Below, in pieces: positions 11,641-27,906 of a stretch of 64,000 nucleotides of DNA. Below the pieces are notes generated by a model. The model did no database searches, was not told where the DNA came from, and was given only the letters and a program-made list of their open reading frames with translations. The translations under genes and the position numbers were made by a program. Origin of the DNA: Acanthochlamys bracteata (taxonomy: Eukaryota > Streptophyta > Magnoliopsida > Pandanales > Velloziaceae); assembly GCA_019914995.1 (NCBI GenBank), contig CM034127.1:4836001-4900000 (forward strand), in the 5' to 3' direction. Within the stretch, counting starts at the first letter, position 1; each line of letters starts with the position of its first letter.

Positions 11641-14600
11641 GACTGTTTGGGATTGACTAAAATAATTTAAAATTATTTATTTAAGATTTCTTGAAAAATA
11701 GTTATAAATGTTTATGACGTATTAACTTACATGTCTTTTATTTAAAAAAATTAAGAATTACAGAAGATTTTTATAAATAAAAATTTGACAAGCAAGTGAA
11801 AATAACTTGTTAAAAGCAATGGCAAATGTTTTCCTAACATGATAAAATTTAAAACTATAAACAATGAACTACATTACTTCACCACATATCACTCTCAAGG
11901 ATCCCTTTTGCTTAGGTAATGAATCCACAAATTTGACCTCTTCTGATTCGGACGCGTTTACTTCATTTATAAATGAGTCCGAAAGTTATTTTTTACTTTT
12001 AAATAGTTTATTATATTTATTTTTATAAATTTTATTTTTAAAAAGGAAAATAAGGGAGAAATTTATGAAGTAAAAAAATATTTATCTAAAAAATATTTAT
12101 GAAATAAAAAAAATAAAGTTCATTTTTAAAAAAAAAATATTCTCTATTTAAAAAAAGAATAAAATAAAGCTCTCCATCTCTCTTTCTGCCAGTAAAGTGC
12201 AAGCCAAAAACAAATCAAAAGGAAAGAAAACTCATGAAACATGCAGCTTCCTATCTGTTGCTCGAGCATCACAAGCTGTTCATTTTGAGTGAGACCAAAT
12301 CTTCTTGGGCCCAAACTCAGAAAAGGTTCGATCTTTCTTTACTTTTAATGATTTCACAAACAGATTTTTTTTATAACGAATGCTTTTTGTGCAATATTAT
12401 TTAGACTTTAAAACACAAGTTTGTGCTTTCTGGTAAATTTCGTAAGAGGTACTGGAGTGTATTTATGTACAAGAAGATACAAAATCCACCTAGCCTACGT
12501 CCAAACATTAATAGTACAACTTGTTCACGGAAAAGAACAAAACAAAGCATTCAGAAGAAAGATTAACAGTCCTTTAAAACTTGTGCTTCAGATGTGTTTT
12601 TTCTCTTCAAAAAAAGAAGGGAAGAAATCTACCCTCAGATCTTGAAGTGATTCACAGTACCATGTAATGTTCAAATGCCAGTTCATGTTTCAAGTGGAAG
12701 TACCAGAAAGGTATAGGGTTTTTAGATTCTGAAAGATATCATCGTCCCTGTGACCATGACACTATTTGCACTTCTTCAAAGTTTTCTAGGATTTGTCCTG
12801 AAATTTCACCAGCAATGGAGAATAAACATAAGCGTTAACTGGATCAAATAGCAAAAAATTAATGCATAAAAAACAAGCCAACAAAAACACACTACAGTTT
12901 TCAAAGAAACCGCGTTCTTCATTTCAAAAGTCTATTTAACATCTCTTCAGTTTGCACATCCAAAATACAAAGTCTACGATAACCACATAGTAGTTGAACA
13001 AATAAACACGCATTTTCCTTTTCTAGATGCTTAAATGGACAATCTAGAAAAAATTTCAAAAGTCAGAAGAATTTCTAAGCTGGTTTGCATTTCATGATAA
13101 CAACCAATTAAACTCCAACATTCACGAAAAAGGGAAATGCAAACTTTTAACCGCAAGTTCTGATGCAACAAAATTGTCTTAATCCCCCTGTATGGCTATG
13201 AACATATCAACGTAGCTGTCTTTCTGATACACAACAGTGAGTCACTTTCTTTCCTGCTTCTTTTGCTGTTGTATCAAATCTAACCACAGCACTCTGCTTC
13301 TTTCTAGCCCTAGACTTTTACTTCACAGTAACAATACAGCAAAAAGGCTCCTCTCAGTCTGACTTCTTATATTGGTGAGTGCTTCATATCATGATCATGA
13401 CGACATAAGTTGAAATCCGAAATCCTATTCATGTCTATTGTATTTTGAAGTCAAAGTAAAGAAACTTCATATTTTTGTTATGTGTACATGTGTATGCATA
13501 TCTAATTCTTGTTGTGTACAGGTATACTTACTCATGAGGCAGTGGAAAGACACATTGGTAGAAGCAGAACTTGCCACTTGTGCAGAGGAAGTAAACAGAA
13601 TCCTTGAGACCACATAATCTATGTGCATCCTCCTTGGGTGGGTGGTAGCCAATCATCTTCACTCTACACAACTGTTGGTTGCATAATAACAGCACACTGC
13701 AAAAGATTTTGGTTCACCACCCTGGCCTTCATTCAAACCAAATTCCTCCCTAGCTTGCCTTTCCTTTACTTTCCCTCCATTAAAAACCATCAAAAACCTT
13801 GTTGCTGTTCGAATTAAACGTCTCCCGTTTTGTCCAACCATGGGCATAGAGAATCACAGGGATGGGTCCACACTTGATCTCATCACCACGGTGGTGACAA
13901 CACTGGCCACAGCGCTGATGGATGGTTGAGGAAGCCAAGACAGCAGAGAAACAGGGTGTGGATTAGAACAACAGAAGAGATAAACAACATAATAATAGAG
14001 CAGTAAGGAACTTTATTTTTTCCGCTAATAATATTAATTTTCATTCCAAGAACCCTAGCCTTATCACACTAGTTCACTACGCAATAGACTTCTATAAAAT
14101 TAAGCAAAAAAGATTGAGTAGGATCCCAAAAGATGGATTAAAGGGTTTGGAATGCCATGATAAGTCTCACATGCATCCCCCTGCGGTTAGATTTGGGTCC
14201 TAAAATAATTGAGATCAGGTCTTGAAAATAAATCTTCTCTATTTCTATTTTCTGTATCTCTACAAGGTCTATAGAAATAGCTATCTTTTATGAAGGCAAA
14301 AGCTCTCCCTGTGAAAAGGGCGCAGTGGGATCTCTAAAAACCTTGGCCCTTTGTATTGACAGGAGAGTTTTTTTATTTTTTGGGTGATCCTTCGCCTCTC
14401 CACTCTTTTTTTTTATTAGTCAAAGTTTTATTCTATTAAAACATCTTCTTCACCTCTTTCACTGCTGAATCCTGCTTTGCTAGCTTGAGAGGGATATGGA
14501 GTTTTGGATTTCTCATATAAAGAGAGAGGAGAGAATACATCAAGCAGAGAGATGAATTAATGTTGGTGCGGAAGGTGTCACATGGGTGCTTTTTAGATTG

Positions 14601-15090
14601 TGACAACTGCTCTTTTTGGGCTTCCCGGTGCTACACCTTTATCTCTCCCCTCATGAGCCTTGGTAAAAACCTTCCTAGCCAGCTGCCTTTGCCTTCCCTT
14701 GTCTGCTTTCTCTTCTTCTGGTTTTCAAATCCTACTGTTGTTTGATACTATTTTATTTCTGAGTTTGGTTGGTTTGTTAGTAGTCCTTGTGCAGAGTTCA
14801 GACAACAAAATCTTTCTTCTGAAAATCTGTTCTTTTCATTAAGAGGAAAAGAGACAGACCTAAATGGGATGGATGGTGCCAAGCAGTTAATTTCCTGTTA
14901 ATGGGTTTATTCTCTTTGAACTGTGTGTCTGTCTACTGTACTTATTTAACACCCAACGGGCTTGGTTCTGGTTAAACAATAATCAGCATTAAACAAATTC
15001 ACAAGGCTAAAACAGAGTGCCCCATTCTGCTCTTATTTCTTGGAATTCTCTGCCTTGCCTATACCACCCAAATTATAATACTGTATCATA
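11641..15090. other. Intergenic region, no gene recognised
   Basis: Mixed-composition DNA with only short open frames. The part from about 12.6 to 14.9 kb is less AT-rich and might be transcribed, but I found no conserved protein motif, tRNA or plant microRNA hairpin I could defend. The last kilobase is the promoter region of the cytokinin dehydrogenase. Confidence 0.45.
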
Positions 15091-15098
15091 TCATTTGC

Positions 15099-15178
15099 TA
15101 TATAAAGATACCCCAAAGCTCTCCCCTTTTCCCTTCTCTCAATCATACAACCTTCTCACTTTTTTCCCCTTATATAAA
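15099..15178 (+). promoter_or_regulatory. Two TATA-like boxes of the cytokinin dehydrogenase gene
   Basis: Tatataaag at 15099-15107 and tatataaac at 15171-15179 lie 131 and 59 bases ahead of the start codon. The first would give a CT-rich leader of roughly 100 nt, a common arrangement; the second would leave about 28 nt. Which one is used cannot be decided from sequence alone. Confidence 0.45.
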
Positions 15179-15229
15179 CACACAAGCAAAGCTCAGTTCT
15201 TCTTTGCGAATCTCATCTTGCTATCAAAC

Positions 15230-18315
<3,086 letters not shown>

Positions 18316-21300
18316 TCCAAAACTAGCTTCACCAACAACGGTAACAGTAAAAGCAGCACTGTTGCACTGAGTTCGCTTCTCCATGTTTGTATACAGGAGA
18401 GATTCGTTCTTTGAGTCTTTCGTTGTATATTGATGATATTGTTAATTCGGAAGAGGGTAGAGACAGGTACGATAAGCAAGTTGTGAGTATATTCTGGGAA
18501 TCTAGAACAAGTGCTTACTACCTTCGGTAAGAGAGAAATTTTGGATTTTGTTGTACAGGGTGGAGCAGAGAAGGGGGAAAGACAAAAAAGGGAAATGATT
18601 TTTGATTGATTGTTTCAAAAGCCAAAAAAAAAAAATAATAAAGAAATTTAAAAGAAGGAACTTTTGATTATTACCATAAAGTTGTACGCTGAGCATCTTA
18701 TCTGAACTAGTTATTAGTTCAAAATTTTTTCTCCTACATGCTTGAACTCTCTTCACCATGCTCCAGTCTTCTCTACAATCAGATTATCTAGAGAAAAGTT
18801 TCATGTTCTTGAATGATAGGATAGAGACTGTACTATAGATGGCTTCTGATTAGGAACCAAGCATATCTCTTTCGAGGGATCGAGAGGGGTATGGGTATGC
18901 ACTGTGATCACTGTGATTCCAACCCTAACTCCACAGTGTCGCAATGCACGCCTTGCATTCATGGATGACAACATACATGTGAGATTGCTCGCTAGGTTTT
19001 GATCTGGCAGCCGTAGGACTGGCCTGCCATGGTAGCACCGTGGCCCAAACCTTGTCCACGCTCTTATCCTTCCATCGTTACAGTACTACTGTTGCCCTAT
19101 TCATCACCGTATCTCTCAATGTACTTGCACTGCATTTGTAGATTAAAACATAACAGCACGGGGAAATTGAGAAAGGTATAATAAAATGCCGTGATACTCA
19201 TGAATATGGCTTATTTTTCATCTAGTCCTCATCATCACCCTAGACATAGTTTTGATGTCATGAGGAAAACTAAATCAAATCAAACACACAAGCTACTACG
19301 TCGCAATGGTAAACCAAATGTCATTCAAACTAAATTCCACATGAGATTTTGGCAGGTTTTGGGGAAATTTTCTATAGGATTTTCTTTGAATCAAAGTATA
19401 TTAAGTAATCATTCTCCATTCTTCAAGCAACAAACTTGTAGCAAATATTACGAGTGTGTATTCTGGTCAAAACGAAACTTTTATTAGTCAGTATTCCTAC
19501 CTACGACAAGGGAACAATTCCCTGTTACCTTGTACATGTAATCGTAGAACCCCGCATACACGCACGAACGAACATACGCTCACAGCAGCCAGCTAACAGA
19601 ACTAAGATAAACACCGATCTCGTCTTCTGCGACCAACTATAACGATAAAATTGCGTTGTTGTTTATACCTGTAGCACGTGCAACGGAACAGTCATGGTTT
19701 TGTTGTTTCGAAGCCAGAATCTTTCTAGGGTTGGACGTAGGAGATATGGTAGGGGCCATGCATGAGATGTCATCGACTGGGGTGCAAAGAAGATCCATCC
19801 ATATACGTCTGTTGATGGCAATCTTTCTGCTACTGTTGCGGTCTCTGCTTAGCCCGAATAGTAAATGAAAGGATTTCTGTTGTAGGCCAACTTGGGGAAT
19901 CAGAGGTCGGATATATAAGATTGTTTTTTTAATTTTTTTTGGCGTTTCTTGAATGGATATACACGTTGACTAAGTCTTTGGTCAAAGGGTCTCTTGAATC
20001 TCCTCCCCGCTCCATGATATGGCCAGGATTAATTTCTAATATTTACATCAGAGCCTAGTGCCACCTGTAAAACGTTTTTAACTAAATTAACTCACGATAT
20101 CTTCTCATGTTTCTTATCCATTCAGTAAAGTTTTATCCATCAAAAAAATCTTTTGTGAATTACAGAAGAATACCAAGATTCCCATCATCTTATATATGTC
20201 CCAACTTTCACATGCTGATGGGGTCTTTTGTAGGAATCCTTTTCTTGCATATTAAAGCATAAGTTGGATTGTATTGAAGTGAAAATTTTTTAGCTTTTCA
20301 CATAACTCACTCGCAAGTTGCAGCTAAAGAAACCTAGTTGGTCCTACAGAAACTTTTAATACCAGTGCACAAAATCAGAAGCTATTCGGTCTTCCTTCTG
20401 CAGCAGGATAATGCTTCTCCAGTACGTACTTTGGTCTCTGTATATTATGGAAGATATGAGGTAATCTATGGTCAGAAACTTAGAGGTAAGTTTTGCAACT
20501 TGTAAGTGGCAGACTATGCTTCTAATGAACATCATAAGCTAATAGGTGAATCAAGTTTGATCCTTGATAGTGATTAATGTATCAGACTCATCACCTGCCA
20601 GAAGTTTAATACGCTGCAGACTACATGCACCCCAGACCTAGTACTAATCAGATTTTTCGCACTTAATATAAAAAGTCATATTATAGCAACTTCTAATATA
20701 AACAATCATTTTTCTGACAGACTCATTCAACCTCATCTATAGAGTAGATTGTTTTGTTTAATGTGTAGTCGGCTTATTTATATACGTATATGGTTTCATG
20801 GTTCATCACATAGTACCTAAATATGATCCCATATCTTTTCATGGGACCATATCAGAGATACTTTGTCCCTGATTCTAGCTAGCTACGAAAATTGCCGTGT
20901 CTGACTACGTGCTAGTGTCTTTTCATCACCACAAACAATCGGCTAATTAAAACAGGTGATACCCTGATGTTTTTTCTCTTGTACTTACTCTCCATCTCCA
21001 GATAAGCTAATTAAATCTTTTATATAATAATGAAAACGAACCATATCTCCAATATAAAATTTGGACGACAGCTGCCTTAGATTTCCTCTCTATTTTAAAA
21101 CTTAAGAGAAAAATAAGGGTATTCTGGTTTGTTTTTTACTACACCTCTTGAGCAGGAGATGGATCAAATATCATGACCTCAGACAAGAGTTCCAATATGA
21201 AATTCAAAGATTGGCCTTATCTATGGTCTCATTCTACTGACATTACTTCAGGGTGATTGCAATCTAAGGTGCTGCTTAAACGTACGATATTAATCAGATT

Positions 21301-24029
21301 AGGTATCTAATCAATGCCCAAGCTTATCTCCATCTTGCTTTTCAGATCAAAACAGCTCAGCTGTACACAGCTAATAATCTGCTTAATGTAATTAAGTCTA
21401 TAATGCATTATTAGAGTCGCGTTTTGTGGCAGATTTCTACAGAAAACGTCTAGCTCTATCTCTAGAAAGAAATTGTTCGTATCTAGAATTCAATGAGCAA
21501 GCAACATCATCAAATTTATTTCATTGTCAAGTAACAGGTGGACCACGGATATATATCCAATACTATGAGCAAAATCCAAAATTTAATAACCAACTTCATA
21601 GTCACAATGACAAGATATGTTTAATTGTCAAGCAAAACATATGGCGACTAATGAGCAACCACATAAGCAGAGATTAAACTGTGTTAAATACTAAAGTGAC
21701 ATATATCATAGTATGGTGACATCATAATGATGTTAAAGAATGCTCCAAAATAATCACAAAAAGATTGGACATAAAATGACAATCTTAATCTATCATGGTG
21801 AAATTTCAAAAGAATATAAGTTCTGATGCCAACAAGGAACTTTACCTAAAGGATTTTTTCGGCTGGTATCTGTAAAGACACCATTGAGGAAAAAACCTTG
21901 GACTTCAGGTGCCTTAAGCAGTTAGAAACTGACGCACTAAAGGTAGCAATATCAGCATTTTCTAGAAGGAAGTTGTCTATTTGCAGTAGATGCCAGAATC
22001 ATAGCGCTCTAAAAAAATGTGCAGAACAAGCATCAGAAAGAAGCTCTCCTTTACTACATTAGTCTAAAATTAATGTATTTGAGCATGCAGACCTGAGTTA
22101 TTTGGTTACACAAAACTTTTGAGATATGAAACCCATAGAGGAACCAAATTCAAGCTGTAAATTTTCAAAAGCTATTTAAAATAACAATTTTTAACATAAC
22201 ATCTGCGCTAATAGAGCTGCACTTCTCATTTTGCTGTTTAAAAGATGAGACGGCCCGGCCCATATTTTCCCCAGCTCAGTAGGCATGTTTAAAAGAGGAA
22301 ATGGACCAGGCCGATGAAACTCTCTGTCCAGCCTGATTATCCTAATTAGCCCATTTATGCCCTTACAAAACCCAAATTCTCAACATTTCAGTGAAGGTAA
22401 CACTTTCAAATCCATCCCGCAATGCAATAAAACAAATTATAGATGTCTGCTTTATTAATAAGAAACTACACACAGTGGCATACATAATGAAATTTCTTCC
22501 ACATAGCATGATATGAACTGTTAACAAAGACTCCCTGTACCACTATTGTAAGTGCTAAGGTCGAGAAAGAAAAGATAAAAATAGAATGAATATTGACGAA
22601 AGTTTTTACTAATAAATTCTGCATCTTGAGCTTGATATACAACACCTAAGAAGCCAATTCAATAAATTCAATCAAATTCAAAAACTTAAGTCAATAGTTG
22701 TAAAAACTTTTTAGTATATAAACCACCTTATATCTTATTTTTTTATTCGTGTGAATTAGTTTAACTCATTCTTTATACTTAACACCCTAGAAATTCTATC
22801 TTTAATCAAACACTTGTTGCTTTCAAGCAGCATCTACTATCCAATACGGCGAAGATGACTATTGCTTCAAATGGTTACTTAATCATATTATTATTTGTTT
22901 GGTTAGTTTTTGTTAACTCCCAGTATATATTGAGGACTACAAGAAAAAAAAAGCAGCGAACATAAATAGTCTAAGTAAGGGTTTCGGTGATACATTTGTT
23001 TAGAAACTGTTGAACTTACAAAATTTCCTCAAGCTACAGAGCTTCCTTCGACAAATGGAACAAAAATCAGGATCATGAATTTAAAACAGCAATGGATAAC
23101 GACCATTCACTAAGGTCCGTTTGCTTTAAGATAAACTCATTGGTTTAAAAGTAAGTTTAAACAATTAAATTAAAAATTAAAAATATTTAATAAAAATAAA
23201 TTTATATATTAATAATAAGTTTTAATATTAAATTTTAAAAAAATAATTTTTTTTTAAAAAAAAAGTGAATTTAGATGGTAGGTGAAAACTTTCTAAATAA
23301 GAAGTTTTACTTTATGAGATCGCAAAAACACATCTATAGCAAGAGAAAGGATAGAGATAGACACAACAACAATCATGTTTGAAGAGATGAACATTGAGAA
23401 ATCGAGGGATCATTCACATCGACCATTTCATCGAACATGTGAAGGGTGAGAACGGGGCATCTAGCTTTAAACGAACTGTTTGCCAAAAATATTTTGAAAG
23501 CTAGCTTCATTTTTTTGAAGAGTGAACGATTTGTTCTTCCCTCTTTGCAGTGGAGGAAGTCAATGATGGGGATTTGACCGGAGTAGTTGAACGGCAGTGA
23601 AAGATGGGAGTTGGCGGGCTCGGGAAACAGGAGAGGCATGATCAAAAATAAAAATAAAAAACACGAATAGTTGAGATGAATTAAATCAATTACACCAACA
23701 AGTTTGCTCTGTTGGAGTTAATAGTTTGAAACCATGGTTCTAAGAATTTAAGTTTTAGATAATTTGCTTTTCTTGCAAAATATATTGTTTGTGTTTTTTA
23801 TTCTGTTGCTAAATCAAGTCATTTACAAATTACATTCTTACACAATTAAAACCCCAAGATATTTTTTTGCGCCAGACAAAAGAATTAAAACATAATTTTC
23901 TTTTCAGATATTATCGGATTATTCTTTCATCATAATCTATATAAATCATAGTAATCAAATTCAGACCGAACCAGTAGGATCAAATAAAAAACTGACATTC
24001 TGAGAACGATTCCGGACCGAGTCACTTAT
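18316..24029. other. 5.7 kb intergenic stretch, no gene recognised
   Basis: Holds the 3' UTR of the cytokinin dehydrogenase, then mixed DNA. A 90-codon minus-strand open frame at 23373-23645 has a plausible composition but no motif I know. An AT-rich block at about 23115-23270 has a gtccgtttgctttaag-type border reminiscent of the MITE-like family. Nothing else can be supported. Confidence 0.45.
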
Positions 24030-24289
24030 CACTACTACAAAAATCATCATTACCGACTGAAAATTTCCGATCAAATAAAATCTGTCGGTAACATTATACT
24101 ATACCTGGTAAAATTATTTTGGTCCGCAAATGTGATAAGCTTATTGACTAAAACACATTTCAGTCAGTAAGTTAGAAATATCACCGACTGAATTATATTC
24201 AGTTGGTAATGTTTATTAAAGTTACCACTGAAATTTCGTTCAGTCGGCATTTTGTTGTTAAGTGATTAAATTAAATTTCACTTTTCTCA

Positions 24290-25185
24290 TTCTGCTGCCC
24301 GAATCTGATCAACTAGGTTGTGCTGTCTCTCCACAGCTCCACCGTGGTTGTGCTGTCGTTCGGCAAATGCTCTCAATGCTGCCACTCTGCCGATTTCTTG
24401 CTTCAACTGTGTTCCTAGCTCACCGCGTCTCTTTCATAGTCAATCGTACGCTCTCCTCGGTGCCGAATCGTACACGCCGGTGATCTAGCAAAATTTTGAT
24501 GTTGCTTGGAAACTACGGTCTTGAATCGCCTCTCTCTGCTACCAAAGCTCTATCCTTACTGGTAAGTATCTTGAAGATAAGCAGCAGAGAAATTTATTGC
24601 TGTAGTATGTCCGATTTTTCATATTAAGTTGTTAATTTTTGTTATAAAAACAGTGGATGGAGAAAATTGTGTGTCCATAATATATATATTCACTTGATTT
24701 CTTTGAAATGGGTTTAGTAGCTTTGACCGTAAAATGAATGCTTTTTCTGGATTTCATTTCAAATTATTGCTCTCTAGTGGTTTCTAAGTTGATTGTTTGT
24801 GAACACTTATTGTAGATGATACTGGTTATCATAGCTTAAGTCTGTGAGTGTAAAGCAATCTTTGGTTTAAATATGGCATTAAATAATTAACATCCACATT
24901 TGTGATTTATTATTCCATTAACTTAATTTTTTTCTGTCAAATTAAATCTGTTTGATTTATAGTGTAGTTATATTTTTTTTTTTGCTGCTATAAGAATAAA
25001 TTTTCCTTCTTCTGTTATTTAAACTTAGCCATTGCGTATGAGTTGATTTAATAGAATGTTAGCAAGAATGTTTTTAAAATTTAAGATATGTTCTTCTGAG
25101 AATTGTAGTGGACTAATTAGTTTAGTTTGTTCAGCTGCATCGATTGAGTTTTATTGCTTGCTTGGTGATCTGATCACCATTTGCT

Positions 25186-25219
<34 letters not shown>

Positions 25220-26030
25220 CTTTCAGTATTGATATACTCTTGAAAGAAAGAAACAATAATAAATCAGATAGATGATGAAGTAGAGATTGTTTTCTTTTTG
25301 CATGTGATTGATTATAACAGTAATATATGTCGTTGGGTACTGAAGAGTCCCACTTTGTATGGGGTTGCAAAAGCATCCATGCTATCTATTATATATATCT
25401 TTATTATAAAATAGTCTAGATGTATTTAGGCATTTGGCTAGAAACATATTTTCTATCAAATTAAGATAGATACTATTGAAAAAATTCATCACTACTATAT
25501 GTTGCTGAGCTATCTCCTTGAATCACTCAATCTGATCTCATCAAAACATACACATTCTCTGTAGAAGTACTCTTCTACTGTATATGACTGCTTTCTCCCC
25601 TTTTTTTTATATCATAATTTAGAGTTGTTGTGCCTTCTCCCTTTAATGATTATAGTTTTCTACCTTATTTAATGCTTTGGATTTGTTGTTTATTACTTGT
25701 TTTATCTAAAAGCAGGTACGAAGTTGATGAAAAAGTTATATACATTATATCTTCTTTTGACTTTTGATTTGTTGGATTATGAGTGTTAAATAATTGAGCA
25801 CTATGTAGCTTAGTGCTTTGGATTGTTAATTAGTATAGTTTAATATTTCCAAGTAGTAGAAATTTGATGATCACTGAAATGATTTGATTTTAAGATGCAT
25901 TCATCTTCTTGTACTAAGCAATATGCGTGATCGACAGGTTCGTGGATGAACCCAAAGTTACAAAGATTTGGAGTTGCTGGATTATCAAGTTGAATAATAA
26001 GATGGATGCGGTTGTTTAATGTGAGTCATT
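24290..26030 (+). other. Possible two-exon transcript inside the small CACTA element
   Basis: A GC-richer block at about 24290-24561, next to the left subterminal repeats, ends in a good donor (ctg|gtaagtat). A matching acceptor (gatcgacag|gttcg) lies at 25938, followed by about 90 exon-like bases. The block has an open frame from 24262 to 24483 without a known motif. CACTA elements often keep the first transposase exon near one end, so this is probably its remnant. It is a weak call. Confidence 0.3.
25189..25216. repeat. (TA)14 microsatellite
   Basis: An uninterrupted TA dinucleotide run of 28 bases inside the small CACTA element. It is likely to vary in length between individuals. Confidence 0.9.
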
Positions 26031-26714
26031 AAAGTGTTTGTAAGGAGTTAAATGACGATGTTATTTGAATTGATATACCGCTATATTTGGGTGAATGTTG
26101 TGTATATTTTTGAACATATGTATTAATTGAATGGAAATATATTGAATGTATATTGAATGGTTAGTATAATACTTTGGTATATATAAAGTTGATTTTGTCT
26201 ACAGCTGCAACTATGTTTAATTAGAATCATGAATATTTTTTATCATTTTAATGAATGTTTTTGTACTATTAATGTATAATATTGAATATAGCAAATTTTA
26301 GTTGGTAATTTAAAATTTAGCCACCGAAAGCTTTAGTCGTTAATTTAAATTTAACCACTGAAAATTTCAGTCGGTAATTTTAATTTATCCCTTGAAAAAT
26401 TCAGTCGGTAATTTTTTAAATTATCGACTAAAATAAATCAGTCAGTGATGCACAATAACTTATCGACTGAATTTATATGTTAGTTGGTCAAGGCATTACC
26501 AACAAGTTGTTGCCGATCGAATGCCGACTGAATATTTTTTAATCGGCAATACACTTTTTCGACTGAATTTGTTCGTTTATTGACTGAATTTTTCAGTTAA
26601 TATAGAGTAAATATGTAGTAGTGTATCAGCGGGTCACATTTAAAAACGTAAAGTTCCACAGCCGTCAATGCCGGAAAAGAAGAAGAAAAAGAAGAAGCAG
26701 TTGATGACTCAATT

Positions 26715-26875
26715 CTCTCCAACAGTGAACGTGAACAAAGAAAGGAATATCAGTGTCATAGCAATGTTGATTCCGGTAATGGAGGCAGTGGAGTGCATTT
26801 AAGGAATTTGAGATTTGATCGGAGGAGAAGAACTGAAGGAGAGAAGCTTGAGAGAGACGATGGATTTGGTAGGTT
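26715..26875 (-). pseudogene. Relict 5' end of a gene B copy (signal-peptide region), part 1
   Basis: On the minus strand this matches the leader and signal peptide of the gene at 9441-10019. The leader translates as SSPPIKSQIP in both. After a stop in the leader, an ATG at 26798 gives MHSTAS, a 10-residue divergent stretch, and then IFLSLFTFTV, against MRSTAP, AAAALM, FLSLFTSTA in gene B. Nucleotide identity is clear over the stretch containing ggaatttgagatttgatcgg. The match fades within the signal peptide, so only the 5' end is present. The homology resumes at 34810 beyond the large CACTA element. Confidence 0.75.
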
Positions 26876-27380
26876 CACTACTACATTTAACAGTTTCATC
26901 GACTGACAAAACAGTCGGTAATTTATCAATTTCAGTCGAAAAATATAAATACCGACTGAAAAGAATACAGTCGGTATTTAGTCGGCAAATCCAAATCGAT
27001 AAACCACTTGCCAACTAACTCTGATAGACAATCGGTATAGCACAGTAAATTACCGACTGACGTATGCTGTCGCAACTTACCAACTGCTTAAGTAGTCGGA
27101 AAACTTAATGACTAATTCTTAGTCGGTATTTACCGACTGACATGGTGGTCGCTATCTTACCGACTAGTTTAGTAGTCGGTAATGCCCGACTGTAGGTTGG
27201 GTCGATAATTACCGACTGCTTATTTAGTCGGTAATTACCGACTGTGACGTTAGTAGGTAGTTACCGACTGACGTTATAGTCGGTATTAGTGCTACTTTAG
27301 TCGGTAATACTATTTTTTTCGGTCGGTAATTTCTCCTACATATTTTTTGACCGCTTTCGTAGTCGGTAATTACTGACTAC
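26876..27380. repeat. Left subterminal repeat array of the large CACTA element
   Basis: More than ten copies of a roughly 10-base motif (taccgactga or its complement tcagtcggta) occur in both orientations over about 500 bases. Many are arranged as close inverted pairs, such as agtcggtaattaccgact near 27225-27242. In characterised CACTA elements such arrays bind the element's own DNA-binding protein, and that role is inferred here. Confidence 0.8.
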
Positions 27381-27906
27381 TGACTGTTTCTAATGTGTAA
27401 TTATCAATCTGCTCACTGTTATTTCTAATTAATTCTATCCATTCACGAAACTTCATATCAAACCTGCTATATATGTATCCATTCACCACAACACACAAAC
27501 GTAACTGATGAATTTTTTTTTTTAAATTAAATAAATATTTCTCAAATTATCACCAATGCTTAGTATACATTTATAGTTTTTTAAATAAATACAACTCCAA
27601 TAGTTGCTCTTCATTTGGTTTTATAAACTCTAGTGCAGCGTCTCCTTTATTCACCGAGAATCAGCTGCATGTTGAATGTATGCATCAAGATACTAAGAAC
27701 ATGTACAGTCCACATGTTTATGTTCAATGCTGCATGTTCATCCTCGTCTGATACTAAGAACATCAAGACTATAGGCATAGAGGACAGTACAGTCCACATG
27801 TTTATGCTCTCATGCAGAATTACAGCTACATGGACATAATTGCTTGATGAAGAACATTCAAAATACCTTGAAAATAGAGGGATTCTGCAGCATGAAATTC
27901 TTTCCC

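Larger units (their letters stand above)
24030..26623. mobile_element. Non-autonomous CACTA transposon, 2.6 kb, with target-site duplication TAT
   Basis: The left end is cactactacaaaaatc and the right end tgtagtagtg, so the terminal inverted repeat cactactaca is exact over ten bases. The bases just outside both ends are TAT (24027-24029 and 26624-26626), the 3-bp duplication typical of CACTA (En/Spm) elements. Next to both ends are many copies of a subterminal motif around accgactgaa / ttcagtcggtaa in both orientations (24050-24250 and 26290-26590), the kind of site bound by CACTA-encoded proteins. No transposase is present inside. The intact ends and duplication suggest a fairly recent insertion that needs a partner element elsewhere. 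Confidence 0.9.

Noticed and set aside
12421..13847. Several short open frames between gene B and the cytokinin dehydrogenase
   Set aside because: None shows a family motif, a targeting signal or splice borders that would extend it. I also looked for plant microRNA precursors here and found none I could defend.
15017..15229. In-frame 71-codon extension upstream of the cytokinin dehydrogenase start
   Set aside because: The extension contains both TATA-like boxes and CT-rich leader sequence, and the signal peptide begins cleanly at the ATG at 15230.
23373..23645. 90-codon minus-strand open frame
   Set aside because: No motif, no splice context and no neighbour support. Length alone is not evidence in a window this size.
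26876..27380. Regular array of ~10-base repeats that might suggest a CRISPR-like structure
   Set aside because: The repeats occur in both orientations with irregular short spacing at both ends of a transposon. They are CACTA subterminal sites in a eukaryotic genome.
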